A stretch of 64,000 bases of DNA, from positions 1-64,000 of the forward strand of contig CDRNVI010000201.1 of the NCBI GenBank assembly GCA_977017575.1. The letters run 5' to 3'. Within the stretch, counting starts at the first letter, position 1. Each line of letters opens with the position of its first letter. The translations under genes and the position numbers were made by a program. The stretch is from Paramoeba atlantica. Its lineage: Eukaryota; Discosea. This document shows, in pieces, positions 21,173 through 32,082 of the stretch. A model generated the notes under the pieces. That model made no database searches and was not told the origin of the DNA. It saw only the letters and a list, made by a program, of their open reading frames with translations.

Positions 21173-23310
21173 ATGAATGAACAAGGAAAGAGAAAGAGAG
21201 AAGAAGTGGAAAAGGGGAATGAGAGGAAAAGAGAAGGAGTCGAAGTGATGAAGAAGGAGAAGGAGAAGGAGGAAGAAGGAGAAGAAGAAGTGGTGAGGAA
21301 AAGAAAAGAAGAAGAGATGAAAAAGAAGAGATTTGAATGCGGAATATGTTTAGAGTTGATGAGTTGGGAGAAAGAACCAAGAATGTTATATTGTTGTGGG
21401 CTTTCGTTTTGTTCTCTTTGCCTCAACAAGCTCTTTCTTCTTCAAAATCCATCCGCAACTTCTTCTTCCTCTTTCTCTTCTTCTTCTTCTTCCGAGAAGA
21501 AGAAAGGAGTGAAATGCCCAGTTTGTGGACAAGTGAATGAATGTGAAACAATCGAAACACTTGAAATGAATTCTTTAATTCCAGAAACGATTGATATTCT
21601 TTCTTCTTCCAATCTATTTCCGTTGTTTTCGCATTCTCTACCCAATCATTCAGGTTTTTTTTTTTTCACCCTTTTAATTTTTTGCTTTCTCCCTTTCTCT
21701 CTCTTTTTCATGAAATCAAAACTTATTTTTAAGAATTTCAAGGGAAGAGAGTAAAAGAAAAAGAATGTGCGAATTTTGAAATGTGTGGAGAACGAACGCA
21801 AATGTTTTGTCCCAATTGTAAGATGTTCGTTTGTGATACTTGTGATCCGTCTCACACTTCAACTGTTTTTACTCGAAATCACAAACGATCTGAACAACGA
21901 AATATTCGAAATGGCGATGAACAATGTGAAGATTGGGGGAATGGAGGATTGGTGGCGGTGGGATTGGAGGAACTGAAGAAGAAAGAATGTTCTCAACACC
22001 CCTTTGAAACAATTAGTGGATATTGTTTTCAATGCTCTCTTTTTGTTTGTCTTTGTTGTGCTCTTGATACCCACACTGAACACAAAGAGAAAGTGAAATC
22101 AATTAAAGGGAGCATTTTGCAGAAAAGAAGTGAAGTCGTGGAGATTGGAGGTGGATTAGAGAAAAGATTAATTGTGGTTGAAGAGAAAAGAAAAAAAATT
22201 GAAAAAGAAATGAAAGAATTGGAAGAGAAATTAGAAAAGAAGAAAATTGAAAAAAAAGAAATCGAATTGGAAAAAGAAGATTTGAGAATAAGACAAGATT
22301 CAATTATTCGACTTTCCAACACGCCAACTGATATTTCTCTTTTTGATGATCAACTTTTTTCAACTCTTCTTCAAACTGCAAATGATATTGTTTCTGAAGA
22401 AGGACTCGAATCCGGATTTCTCTCGCTCTCAAATTCAAGAACGAAAGGAGTAATTGGTTGTGATGATCCTGATGATCCGTTTCGTTGTATTTCTTCATTT
22501 CCTTTAAAGAAATTACCTTCTGCTGTGAGTGTGAATAGTAAGGGGAATATTTTTGTTTGTGTTTTTGGCGGATTGAGTGTGCGAGATAAAGATGGAAATG
22601 TACTTGAATCAATTCAGAAAACAATTGATTCATTTCATTTCGCTCCTGTTGATGTTACAATTGGATTGAATGATCAAATCGTTGTTCTTGATTGGTCTCG
22701 ATCTGAAAGAAGAGTTGTGATATTAAGCAAAGAAGGAGAATTAATGAAATCGTTTGGATCAAATGGTTCTCAAGATGGTCAGTTTAACGCCCCGTTGGGA
22801 GTGGATGTGGATGGGGAAGGTCGGATTATTGTTGCTGACTCTGATAATCATCGAATTCAAGTGTTTGATAATGATGGATCTTTTATTCGTTCTTTTGGTT
22901 CGAAAGGTTCTCCCAAAGGTCAATTTAACGAACCTCGTGGTGTTGCGGTTGATGGAGATGGCAATATTGTTGTTTGTGATTATGCCAATCATCGAATTGA
23001 AATGATGGATATTGAAGGGAATTTTATTCGATGTTTTGGGACACAAGGTTCACTTCATTCTCAATTCGAGTATCCAACAAGTGTTGATGTGGATGGGAAA
23101 GGGAGAATTGTTGTTTGCGATTCGGGAAATAGGAGAGTGAGTGTGTTTGAGAAAGATGGAACTTTTCTTTTTTCGTTTGGTAAAGATCGAATGAAGAATC
23201 CTTGTGGGGTTGTTGTTGATTCATTTGGATCCGTTCTTGTTTCTGATGGAGAGAAAAATTCAATTGTGTTGTGGAGCAATTTATTCTCATACTCGCTCTT
23301 CCTTTTTTAA
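21173..23310 (+). CDS. TRIM-NHL protein: RING, B-box, coiled coil, NHL propeller
   Basis: Two exons (21173-21653, 21758-23310), 677 residues. A charged Lys/Glu N-terminus is followed by a RING (FECGICLEL, then CCGLSFCSLC, then KCPVCGQV), one or two B-box zinc motifs (MFCPNCKMFVCDTCD and CSQHPFETISGYCFQCSLFVCLCC), a Glu/Lys coiled coil around residues 290-350, and at least four NHL repeats (QFNAPLGVDVDGEGRIIVAD, QFNEPRGVAVDGDGNIVVCD, QFEYPTSVDVDGKGRIVVCD and a weaker one at NPCGVVVDS). In animals such proteins are ubiquitin ligases or RNA-binding repressors. The RING lacks the usual His in the CxHxxC step (Leu instead), so ligase activity is not assured. Head-to-head with the LVIVD gene. Confidence 0.88.
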
Positions 23311-23535
23311 TAAAACCTCTTTCTCTTTCTTCTCTTGGATTTCAATTGGATTGAGCAGATCAATACGGTAAGGGTTGGTTTCTGAAATCTTGGATAAAGA
23401 ACAAAAGTTCATTTTCAAAAGTTCCTTTTTCCGTCCCAAGACTCTCAGGAACTTTCGAGTTCTTTCATTTTTGGATTTCTTGTTTGTTTTTTTGGTTTTC
23501 TGTCTTGACAAAGAAGGTGGGGAGGGGGGAGAAAA

Positions 23536-24117
23536 ATGAACTCTTTTTCGTTGTTGTTTTCTTTCATTACCTTTGCAAGTCTCGTTTCTTTTTCTTTGGA
23601 AGAGGATCTGCCGCCTCAAAATTCTTGTCCTATCTATGCTTGTGGGTTTGTCATCAACACTTGTTTCGTGGAATTGCATTCTGTCCAATACGCAACAGGA
23701 ACATCCAAGATCGATTTCCGTTCTGTGACAAATATCAATCCATGGAATCTTGATTCCAATCTTGGGAATGGTATTGCTGGGCCAGCTCCAACTGATGGTG
23801 TAACTTTCCCTCTGGTTAGTTGGAGCTTTGTCGCCATCCCACTCAATAATGAGTCAAGTATTGATTGTGCAGAGATTATCAAACCTTCTCAACAAGACAG
23901 CTCAACTTGGATGGTTGCAAACAAATGCCATCGCCAAATTATTGTTCAAGTTCTGTGTGGATGTTCAGAGAAGAGAGTTGTTGCATTTCCAATCGATGTG
24001 TGGCCACACGAAGGAGGAAGTCCAATCAATGTCGTTTCTTGGAATGATATTTGTCTTGATAATCCGAATGATGGTGGTGCTCTTGGTGCTGTCTACTACA
24101 ATGACACTTCGAGGTAA
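23536..24117 (+). CDS. Small secreted protein, intronless
   Basis: 193 residues, not recognised. A signal peptide ([20 protein letters not shown]) precedes a mature domain with about nine cysteines (CPIYACGFVINTC, IDCAEI, NKCHRQIIVQVLCGCSE, NDICLDN) and many Asn/Ser/Trp residues. There is no anchor at the C-terminus. The start is the first ATG giving a signal peptide. It lies 225 bp after the TRIM gene on the same strand. It is unrelated by eye to the Cys-rich pair at 4.7-6.5 kb. Confidence 0.7.
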   Translation: MNSFSLLFSFITFASLVSFSLEEDLPPQNSCPIYACGFVINTCFVELHSVQYATGTSKIDFRSVTNINPWNLDSNLGNGIAGPAPTDGVTFPLVSWSFVAIPLNNESSIDCAEIIKPSQQDSSTWMVANKCHRQIIVQVLCGCSEKRVVAFPIDVWPHEGGSPINVVSWNDICLDNPNDGGALGAVYYNDTSR

Positions 24118-24492
24118 AAGAAGCACCTCCTTTCTAATAGTAGATGAACACTTCGAAGAGAATGATGGACCGGTCCATTACAAATCTTTTCTCTTTTTTG
24201 AGTTTGAAATAAACACCTAAATATGCATAACACAATCTTCTTAGAACTGAACACCAGAAAATGTTCAAAAAAAGTTTTTTAATTTTCATTGGAATTAATA
24301 TTAATTTTGTACATATTCTTCATCCTTCAATTATGAGAAATTTTTTCCTCAATAATCGAAAGGCCTTTTTCACAGCATTGTTTTGTAGAGTTTTTTTTTT
24401 TGATGAACCAATATCTTTGATTGCATGAAAGTTATTTGTTTCTTTCTACACAAGACCTCCTTTCCTAACTTCCTAATAACCTCTTACATTCT
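24118..24492. other. Convergent intergenic gap
   Basis: 375 bp between two 3' ends, A/T-rich, with AAATAAA at about 24208 as a possible poly(A) signal for the secreted protein. Nothing else is seen. Confidence 0.5.
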
Positions 24493-26394
24493 TTACTCTG
24501 TCCCCACTTGATAGACTTTGAAAGTTGACTCAACTTTTTTCCGACAAAAAGGACAATCACTCACAGAACTAGAAGAGAAAAAGTCAGAAAAGAAGAAAAA
24601 AAAAGAAAGAAGAAAAGGAAAAAATGATTACACTGAACACTCTCCGCATGTACCGAGATGGCCACAAGGAATCATGACAGTATCCACCGGGTTCTACAAC
24701 AACAGAAAAATTAATCTTCTTCATTCAAGAAGTGAAAGGAGAGAGAGAGAGAGAGAAAGAGAGAAAACAAACATCAAAACAGACAGCGCAAAGAGAGGGT
24801 TTGGAAGCTCGATCAGCAGCAGGAGGAGCAGCAGGAGGAGCAGCAGCAGAAAGTGGTGCGGGAGCCAATTCTTCTTGGGATTCTTCTTCCTGTGTTTTTC
24901 ATTTTCAATTTCAAGCAAAATAAAAAAGAAAGAAAAACCTGGCTGATTTTTTGGAAAAATATTGGGAAAAATATTGGGAAAATATTGGGAAAATAATAAT
25001 AATAAAAAATAAAAACCTTTTCTCTTTCTTTTGAGATTGGCTGAGAATGCCCATTCTGCATGTTGAGAGGAGGAGAAGAAGAAGAAGAAGAACCAGAAGC
25101 AGGAAGTGGGGAAGAGATTGAACCAATCACAGAAGAAGGAGGAATATAAAAACTGGGGAAACTTCCACTCTCTAATTTCTTTTTCTTGAGATAAGAAAGA
25201 TGGAGAGTGAGATCATTTGGATCGGTTGTGACGGGTGGGGGATTTACCAGGAGTTCCAAATAATCAATTACAATTTCCTTTGTTTTTCAATAAATAAATA
25301 AATTATTATTATTATTATTGCTTGAATAAAAAAAAGAAGTCTCATCTCTTTCTCCTTCTTTGAGAGACTTAAAAAAAAAAAAAAAGTATAAAATAAATAT
25401 AAAATAATAAATAAATAAATATAAAATAAAAAATAAATAAATAAAAAATAAAAAAAAAAAAAGAAAAAAAAAAGAAAAAAAAAAAAATAAAAAAAAAAAA
25501 AAAAGAAATGGAACCTGTTCAGTTTGAGCAGTGGCCAAGACCCAAAGAGGCTTGTCGAGTCCCATGACAACACGGAAAGGATGATCGCCATGTACATCTC
25601 TTTTTATTGACTTTCGATACCATCCTGTTCCATGATTTTGTGAGTGAGTTCTTCTTTTTTTGAGTTTGATTTTTTTTTTTTTTTTTGGATTTAAAGCATT
25701 TTGCCAATTTATTTCTCTTTTTCAAGTTTGACTTTTTGGATTTTTTTTTTCTTTCACTTTCTTTTTTTTCTTGAGAATGGTAAAAACAAAAGAAAAGAAC
25801 AAACCAACTGCACTTGAGAAAGATGATGACATGTGAGATTGTACAGAATGGCTGATGAGTTCAAATATTAGAGACCCTTCCCCCAAAATTTAAAAACAAC
25901 AATCTTACAAAAAGGAATAATAAAGAGAAAAGAGAGAAAAGAGAGAAGGAGAGAGAAGAGAGAGAAGAGAGAGAAGAGAGAGGAGTAAAAGAGTTGGGGT
26001 ACCGTTGAACTTGGAGAAGATAATGTGGTTTTGGAGTTTCATTCAAGATTTGGAGAAAGTTTGGTGGACAACTTGGTCGAGGGTCTATTTCATGCCTATT
26101 TTTTATTTATTTATTTATTTATTTATTTGTTATTTATTATTATTTATTCTTCAGAATAATTATTGTTTTTTATTTGTTTTTTAAAAATAATAATTAATTT
26201 TGTTTGTTTTTTTTTTCATTTTCATTTTTTCGAAAATCATTTTTTCTTTTTTGTGAAGATTTACTTTTTTTTTTTGGAGGGGGGGGATTTGTTTTTGTTT
26301 TTGGGGTTGGTTGAACAAGAAAGGGAAAATGGTCCTACCAGTACATCGACCCTCTCATAAACCCGACCCGGGTTGGTTCAGTCAGGAGTGGCAT
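24493..26394 (-). CDS. RING-HC ubiquitin ligase with N-terminal PH-like region
   Basis: About eight exons, from 26394 (MPLLTEPTRVGFMRGSMYW) to the stop at 24493. Residues about 20-130 read as one domain: HYLLQVQ, HSVQSHM, GWYRKSIKRDVHGDHPFRV, then PLWVLATAQTEQEIVIDYLE, a pattern like the last strand and C-terminal helix of a PH-like fold (inference). A Ser/Pro linker follows, then a C-terminal RING split over three exons: CAVCFD, VDTVMIPCGHLGTCGECS and DCPFCRKKVESTFKVY. The C-x2-C, C-x-H-x-x-C and C-P-x-C pattern at the very C-terminus resembles MGRN1- and IAP-type RING-HC E3 ligases. A paralogue at 41436-42802 shares the exon layout but lacks the RING. Confidence 0.72.
25263..25520. repeat. 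A-rich intron with AAATA-type microsatellite
   Basis: Intron of the RING gene; on the gene's own strand it is T-rich with TTTATTTA units (about 25375-25505). It is included as a repeat because it accounts for the spurious hydrophobic reading frames here. Confidence 0.7.
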
Positions 26395-26770
26395 GTCAGA
26401 AACAAAAATACAATAAAAAAGTTCTTTTTGAAATGAATTATTTAAAAAAAGGTACAAAAAGAAGAAAGAAAAACACCAAAAACAAATGAGAAAAGAAGAA
26501 AAGAAATCAAAAAAGTGGAACTTCCAAAAGAGGAGAACGACGTCAGAGACAGAGCAACGATCAGTGAAATGGATTTTGGGTAGTATTTCTCTTTTTGTTT
26601 TTTTTTCTATTTGTTTTTCTTATCTTGATAATTTAAAAAATCCTCCGCTTTTATCGAAGATTTTCAGAGAAGAAAGAGAAAAGAGAAAAAAGAAAAAAAA
26701 AGAAAAGAGAAGAGGAAAGAGAGGAAGAAGAGGAAAGAAAGAAAGAAAGAGAAGGGAGAGAGAGAGAGAG
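26395..26770. other. Divergent gap RING ligase / PQBP1
   Basis: 376 bp between divergent starts. It is A-rich, then purine-rich (GAA/AGA runs) just before the PQBP1 ATG. I see no gene. Confidence 0.5.
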
Positions 26771-26872
26771 ATGTCGAAAAGGAAGGATTACTCTGCATCA
26801 GATGTGGGGGATTTTTTAAATCCACCTCGTCATTTTCAACCTCATTCTACTGATTTGGATGTTCTCTTTCTC

Positions 26873-26911
<39 letters not shown>

Positions 26912-29900
26912 CTCTTTCTTTCTTTCTTTTCTCTTTCTCCTTTCTCTTTCTTCTTCTTCTTTCTCTTTCTCTTTTTCTTTTTCTTCCTCACCCCCTTTGA
27001 TAAATTCTACTCTCCTCTCCCCTCTCTCCCCCTCTCTCCCCCTCTCTCTCAACACTTTCAAATCAAACAAACAAACAAAAAAAACAGTTGAGAGTAAAAT
27101 TAACAGCAGCAGAACATGTTTTGAGAGAAGAATGGGGAATGGATCAACAATCCAATTCCAAATCTGATTCCAAATCTGATTCCAATTCTGATTCCAAATC
27201 TGATTTGAAATCTGATTCCAAACCTGATTTGAAGAAAAGAAAAATAGGTTTTTTTTGTTTATTATTTTCTTTTATTTTTCATTGAATCTTGGTTCCAAAT
27301 CTGATTCCAAATAAACCAATAATTAATAATAAGAAATGAAAATGAATTGAAATAAAAATTAAAATAAAAATAAAAAGTAAAGCCATTTTTTTTTTTTTTA
27401 AATCAGGTTTAGAATCAGATTTGTTTCTTTTTTTCTCTTTTCTAATTGACTGCAACAGAGATTGATTCTTCTTCTTCTTCGAGAGGTGGTTTGTTTTTGT
27501 TTTTGTTTTTGTTTTTATTTTTGTTTTTATTTTTGTTTTTTTTTTGTTTTTTTTTTGTTTTTTTTTTTGTTTTTTTCTCACTTTTTCCTTGTTTTTTTCA
27601 CTAAAAAAGGAATGGAACTTCCGCCTGAATTGGCAGCACGATTAAAAAAGAAAGGAATTAATTTGGAATCTTCTTCTTCTTCATCTTCTTCTCTTTCTTC
27701 TTCATCATCATCTTCTTCTTCTTCTTCTTCATCTTCTTCTTCTTCTTCTTCTTCTTTGTCGTGTTTATCTGGAGGTTTCTCCTTTCTTTTCTCCCTTTTC
27801 CCCCTTTTTTTGGTTCATTTATTTTGAAATGAAAATCATTTAAAATATTTTTCAGTTTCAGACAAAACACAAAATCAAACATCTGGTTCTTTAACTTTTT
27901 CTCGCTCTTTTTCTGGTAATTTCTCTTTATGTTTTCTCTTTTTTGAAATCTTTCTTTTAATTTCAAAAAAAAAAATCAGTGAATGCAACACCACAACTTG
28001 GCCAAACCGAAACCAAAAAACAGTCTTCTTCTTCTTCTTCTTCTTCTTCTCCTTCTCCTTCTCCTTCTTCCTCTCTTTCTTCTTTGTTTGGAACATATGA
28101 AGACGATGATGATGAAGAAGAAACTCCCAAAGAATCTGCAGGTATTTTCTCTTCTTTCTTTCTCCCTTTTCTCCCCTTCTCTCACTCCCTCTTTTCTCTT
28201 TTTTACCGAATTTTTCAGTGATTCAAACAACTGTATCAGTGGCAGCCTCTTCTGCTGTAACACTCTCTTCCTCCTCCTCCTCTCTCTCTTCTTCTTCTTC
28301 TTCTTCCTCTCTCTCTTCTTCTTCTTCTTCAAGTGGAGAAGAAAGGCCCTTGAGTTCTGGATGGGAAGCTGTTAAAGATCAAAATGTTTTTCTTTTATTT
28401 TCGAAAAAAAAGAAAATATTTTCCTTTTTAATTCTTTTGTGTTTCATTAATTCTCCCTTTTGATAATAATAGACTGGAGCGACTTATTATTGGAATATAA
28501 CTACAAATGAAGTTACTTGGGAGAGACCAACAGTTATTTTTTCTTTCTTTTTCTCTTCTCTTTTCTTTTTCTCACACAATATCTTTAGGCTCCTCCTTCT
28601 CCTAAAACTAAACCTTCTCCTTCCTCTTCTCTTCCTAAACCTTCTCCTTTCCCACACCTCCCAAGATGTTTGGGATGTGGTGGTTGGGGAGTGAGTTTGG
28701 TTAATGTAAATGGTTTTTGTGATCATTGTACTCAAACTGGGTATTATTTTCTTGACTGATTTAATTCAATAATATTCTTTTTGAAGGCAAATAAGGAATT
28801 TCTAATATTTTTTCACCAGGACAACACCACACCAAAACCCACAGCAGCAACCACAACCACAACAACCATCACAACCACAACAACCACTACAACCACAACA
28901 ACCACAACACACTGGTATGCCAATCAATTATTCTGGAGGAGTACCACAACAACAACAACCACCCTCACAACCACAATTTACACCTCAACCATTCTACCAA
29001 CAACCACCACCATACCAACAACCCCAATACCAACAACAACAGCCACAATACCAACCACCACAATACCAACCACCACCACAATATCCACATCAACCTTCAC
29101 AATTTGTTCCAGGAGGACAGAGTCAATTTTTCCCACCACAACAGGTTTTTCTTTTTTCTTTTTCTTTTTTTTTCCCTCATTATTTAAACAATATATCCAC
29201 AAAATAAAACACAAACACAAACTCCTGCGTATCTCTTCCTCCAACTTTTCTTCTGAGAAAGATCATCATAGCATGATGTGAAAAAGAGAGATGGTACACT
29301 TGAACTGCTGACCTCTTTTTCTTCCTCTTTCTCTTCTTTTCTACCTAATTCTTTCTATTCTTCCTGTTTGTTTTGATGAAACAAACCATTTAAGTTTGAT
29401 AATTCAACTTATGATGACAAATTATGATATGTCTTCATTAAAAGATCAACTTGAAAAGGGGTGCAAATGGAGGAGAAGGGTTTCTCTTGCCTCTTCCCGA
29501 TCAAACACAACCTCAATTACAATCTCAACAACCACAAATCCAAACACAAGAAATCTATCCACCAATACCAACAAACCAACAATTTAATAATACATATTCA
29601 ACTTTGATTAATTCTCACTCTAATTTTTCCTTTCTTTCATCCCAATCTTCTTTGAACTCTTCTCCCTTGCCATCAACCCCCTTTTCTCAACAACAACCCC
29701 TTGGATCACAATCCTCAAATCAACATTTTTTGTTACCAAATCAACAACAATCTCCAATTCTGAACCAACAACCTCCATCCCCAAACCAATTGAATCATGA
29801 ACAACTTCCACAACAACAATACTTCTCTACCAATCAAACTTCTTCTCATTTCCTTTCACTCTCCTCCTTTCCAATCCCCACCCAATCCAATATCCTCCTA

Positions 29901-30420
29901 TCTCTTACCCACTCCCACTTCTCCCGCTTTCTCTTCTTTTTTTTTTAATACAGGGCATGAGAGGGAGAGGGGAGGGAGGGAGAGGGAGAGGGGGAAGAGG
30001 GGGGAGAGGGGGGAGAGGGGGAAGAGGAGGGAGAGGAGGGAGAGGAAGGAGAGGAGATGATGATGATGGAGTTGATCCTATGGATCCTTCCTCTTATAGT
30101 GATGCTCCTCGAGGTATTTTGTTCATTTTGTTTATTTCTCAATTGATTTAGTGTTTCAGTAAAAGAAAGAAAGCAAAGAACAGTTTATAATTTGTTCCTT
30201 AGGTGGTTGGATAAAAGGTGTATCAGACAAACATTCAGGAACAAAGGTCCATTTTCACCCTTCTCGCGCTTCATTTCTTTGTTCTTTCACTCATATTCTT
30301 CTCTTTTCTCCTTTTCTCCAACAGGGGGTTGACACAACAGCAAGTGGGACACTGTTCCAACAACGACCTTACCCATCTCCTGGGAGTGTTCTTCGCCTCA
30401 ATAAAGAATCAGAAAATTAA
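26771..30420 (+). CDS. PQBP1: PQBP1-like WW-domain spliceosomal protein
   Basis: Nuclear pre-mRNA splicing factor family; in animals the C-terminus binds the U5 15-kD protein and the WW domain binds Pro-rich partners. More than ten exons. An N-terminal extension ([19 protein letters not shown], then [14 protein letters not shown] and a Lys/Ser/Asp repeat) precedes [16 protein letters not shown], which matches the usual PQBP1 start. Ser-rich acidic stretches follow, then the WW domain (GWEAVKDQ, joined to [19 protein letters not shown]), a C-x2-C pair region (CLGCGGWG with CDHC), a Gln/Pro-rich region, an RGG-type Gly/Arg tract (about 29957-30050), and the diagnostic tail [15 protein letters not shown] and [17 protein letters not shown]. 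The last exons are 30203-30249 and about 30326-30420. It is far longer than animal PQBP1 (about 265 residues). Middle junctions are approximate. Confidence 0.85.
29948..30060 (+). repeat. GGGAGAGGx repeat encoding RGG tract
   Basis: Purine-only sequence (GAGAGGGGGGAGAGG-type units) encoding about ten Arg-Gly-Gly repeats inside PQBP1, ending where GATGATGATGATGG encodes an Asp run. Confidence 0.8.
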
Positions 30421-30645
30421 AAATGGAGAAAATGAGATTCATCTTTTCTCTTTACCCCCCAAAATGAAAGGAAAGAACACCACTTCTGAACACACTTCAT
30501 AATTTTTAGGGTGAAAACTACATTATTTCAGGATCTGAAGGAGAGAGAGAAAAAAAAGAGATATCACAATGTTATTAGCCCAAATAAAAGAAATTTAATT
30601 TTGGGGTTCCTTTTCACAAGAAAATTGTGAGGACTTCATCATTCT

Positions 30646-31776
30646 TCACCTTAATAGAGCCGAGTATCGGAAATTATCATTCATACAATTCGTATCAGCA
30701 GAATAGAGGTAGACAGCGCTGGAAGTACACGAAACACATTGAGCATCCCCACCAGATTCTCGCGCATGATTTTTATCAAAATAAGGCCCAAAAAACGAAA
30801 AAGTGGAATCCTCACAATAGATCCCACCCCCATTCAACCCAACACATTCCGAAAAACCCACATTCATTGTATTCAAATTTGCATTGTTGATCAATCGAAT
30901 ACCTCCTCCATTCTCACTCTTACTTCCACATTGACTAAAACCCATATACGAAAGGAAGGCATCAGTTCCATTGAGAATTAACGCAGTGCCGTCAGTATTC
31001 CCCATTGAACTAGATACCATTGTCAATTTCCCTCCAATAACAACCATGGAGGAAGAAGAAAAATATCCATTCAACGCAGTGAATTGCGCTTCATCATCCA
31101 GGTCAATCAAGAAAGATGAATAGGAATACCCAGTCGCAGCAGTCATTCCCCCAATTGCAGTGATGGAAACATTCGACATAAAGGTCGAAATGATCACGTA
31201 TTTCGCACGGCCAAGACTTCCCTCCACAATACGTGAGGCCTCGATGACAACAACCAAACCAGTTTTTTTCTGATTTGTGGTGCTCACAACCTCATTGGCA
31301 GAGTTAAGATTAGATATTCCAATTTGAACTCTTTGAGGAGATTCATCATCATCAACTCTGACAATAGTAGGACAATTCTCAACTAGTAACCCTTGCAATG
31401 TCAGATCTGCTCCAGAAAGAAGATCAAAGGCAACTGAACAATTTCGAATTGCCATAAACGCGATTGACATGTTCACAAAAGGACCTTTGGCTGTGAAACA
31501 AGGTTCTGAACTCAAACCAAGAACAGTCGCGTTGGCTCCTTCATAAGTGATATTGGCAGTCACAGTTGGATGGTTTTCACTTCCACTGTAATCCCCAGCC
31601 AACAGAAACACGATATCTCCGTCGGTGGCTTGCGTTGTTGCGAATGTGAGAGTTAACCAAGGATCTTCTTCAGACCCATTTCCGAAACTGTCAGTTCCAT
31701 TGGGGCTGACATACCACTTCGTACTGACAACAAAAGGTACAAAAACAAAAACAAACAAAACAGAAGACACCTTCAT
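30646..31776 (-). CDS. Secreted right-handed beta-helix protein
   Basis: Single exon, 376 residues, starting at the ATG that gives a signal peptide (MKVSSVLFVFVFVPFVVS). The N-terminal WYVSPNGTDSFGNGSEEDPW is typical of pectin-lyase-like beta-helix proteins that begin with YVSP.G.D..G.G....P. Later turns carry GGGI motifs (SENGGGIRLINN, LNGGGIYCED) and FxxN-like steps, as in polymorphic outer membrane-like repeats. No catalytic signature of a polysaccharide lyase is apparent, so it is probably a structural or adhesive extracellular protein. The codons before this start translate to a low-complexity Leu/Phe/Pro run. Convergent with PQBP1 (225-bp gap, nothing seen). Confidence 0.75.
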   Translation of the reverse strand: MKVSSVLFVFVFVPFVVSTKWYVSPNGTDSFGNGSEEDPWLTLTFATTQATDGDIVFLLAGDYSGSENHPTVTANITYEGANATVLGLSSEPCFTAKGPFVNMSIAFMAIRNCSVAFDLLSGADLTLQGLLVENCPTIVRVDDDESPQRVQIGISNLNSANEVVSTTNQKKTGLVVVIEASRIVEGSLGRAKYVIISTFMSNVSITAIGGMTAATGYSYSSFLIDLDDEAQFTALNGYFSSSSMVVIGGKLTMVSSSMGNTDGTALILNGTDAFLSYMGFSQCGSKSENGGGIRLINNANLNTMNVGFSECVGLNGGGIYCEDSTFSFFGPYFDKNHARESGGDAQCVSCTSSAVYLYSADTNCMNDNFRYSALLR

Positions 31777-32082
31777 TCCCAAAAACAAAGAGAAGAGAGA
31801 GAGAGGGGGAGGAAATAACAACGAAGAGGGAAAAAAACAAGGAAGAGGGAAAGAGCGAAGAAAAAGAAAGAGTTTTGATAGCAACGCATTTTTGCTAAAT
31901 AAGAATAAAACGAGTATAGGGACTAATTATTTTGAAAGTTTGGGTCTATTTTATCCAATTTTGTTGGTTGCCGTCGCAAAGCATTCTTCAGTTTTTCAAT
32001 CCGAGATCATCAAAATCAAAAATCATCTCTCCTTTTTCTCTCTTGAGCTTCAATTTTTGTTTTTTTTCCTTTCCTCAAAGAT
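31777..32082. other. Divergent gap beta-helix / LRR gene
   Basis: 306 bp. Purine-rich (AGAGAGAGGGGGAGG) next to the beta-helix start, mixed then pyrimidine-rich towards the LRR ATG. No gene is supported. Confidence 0.5.
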
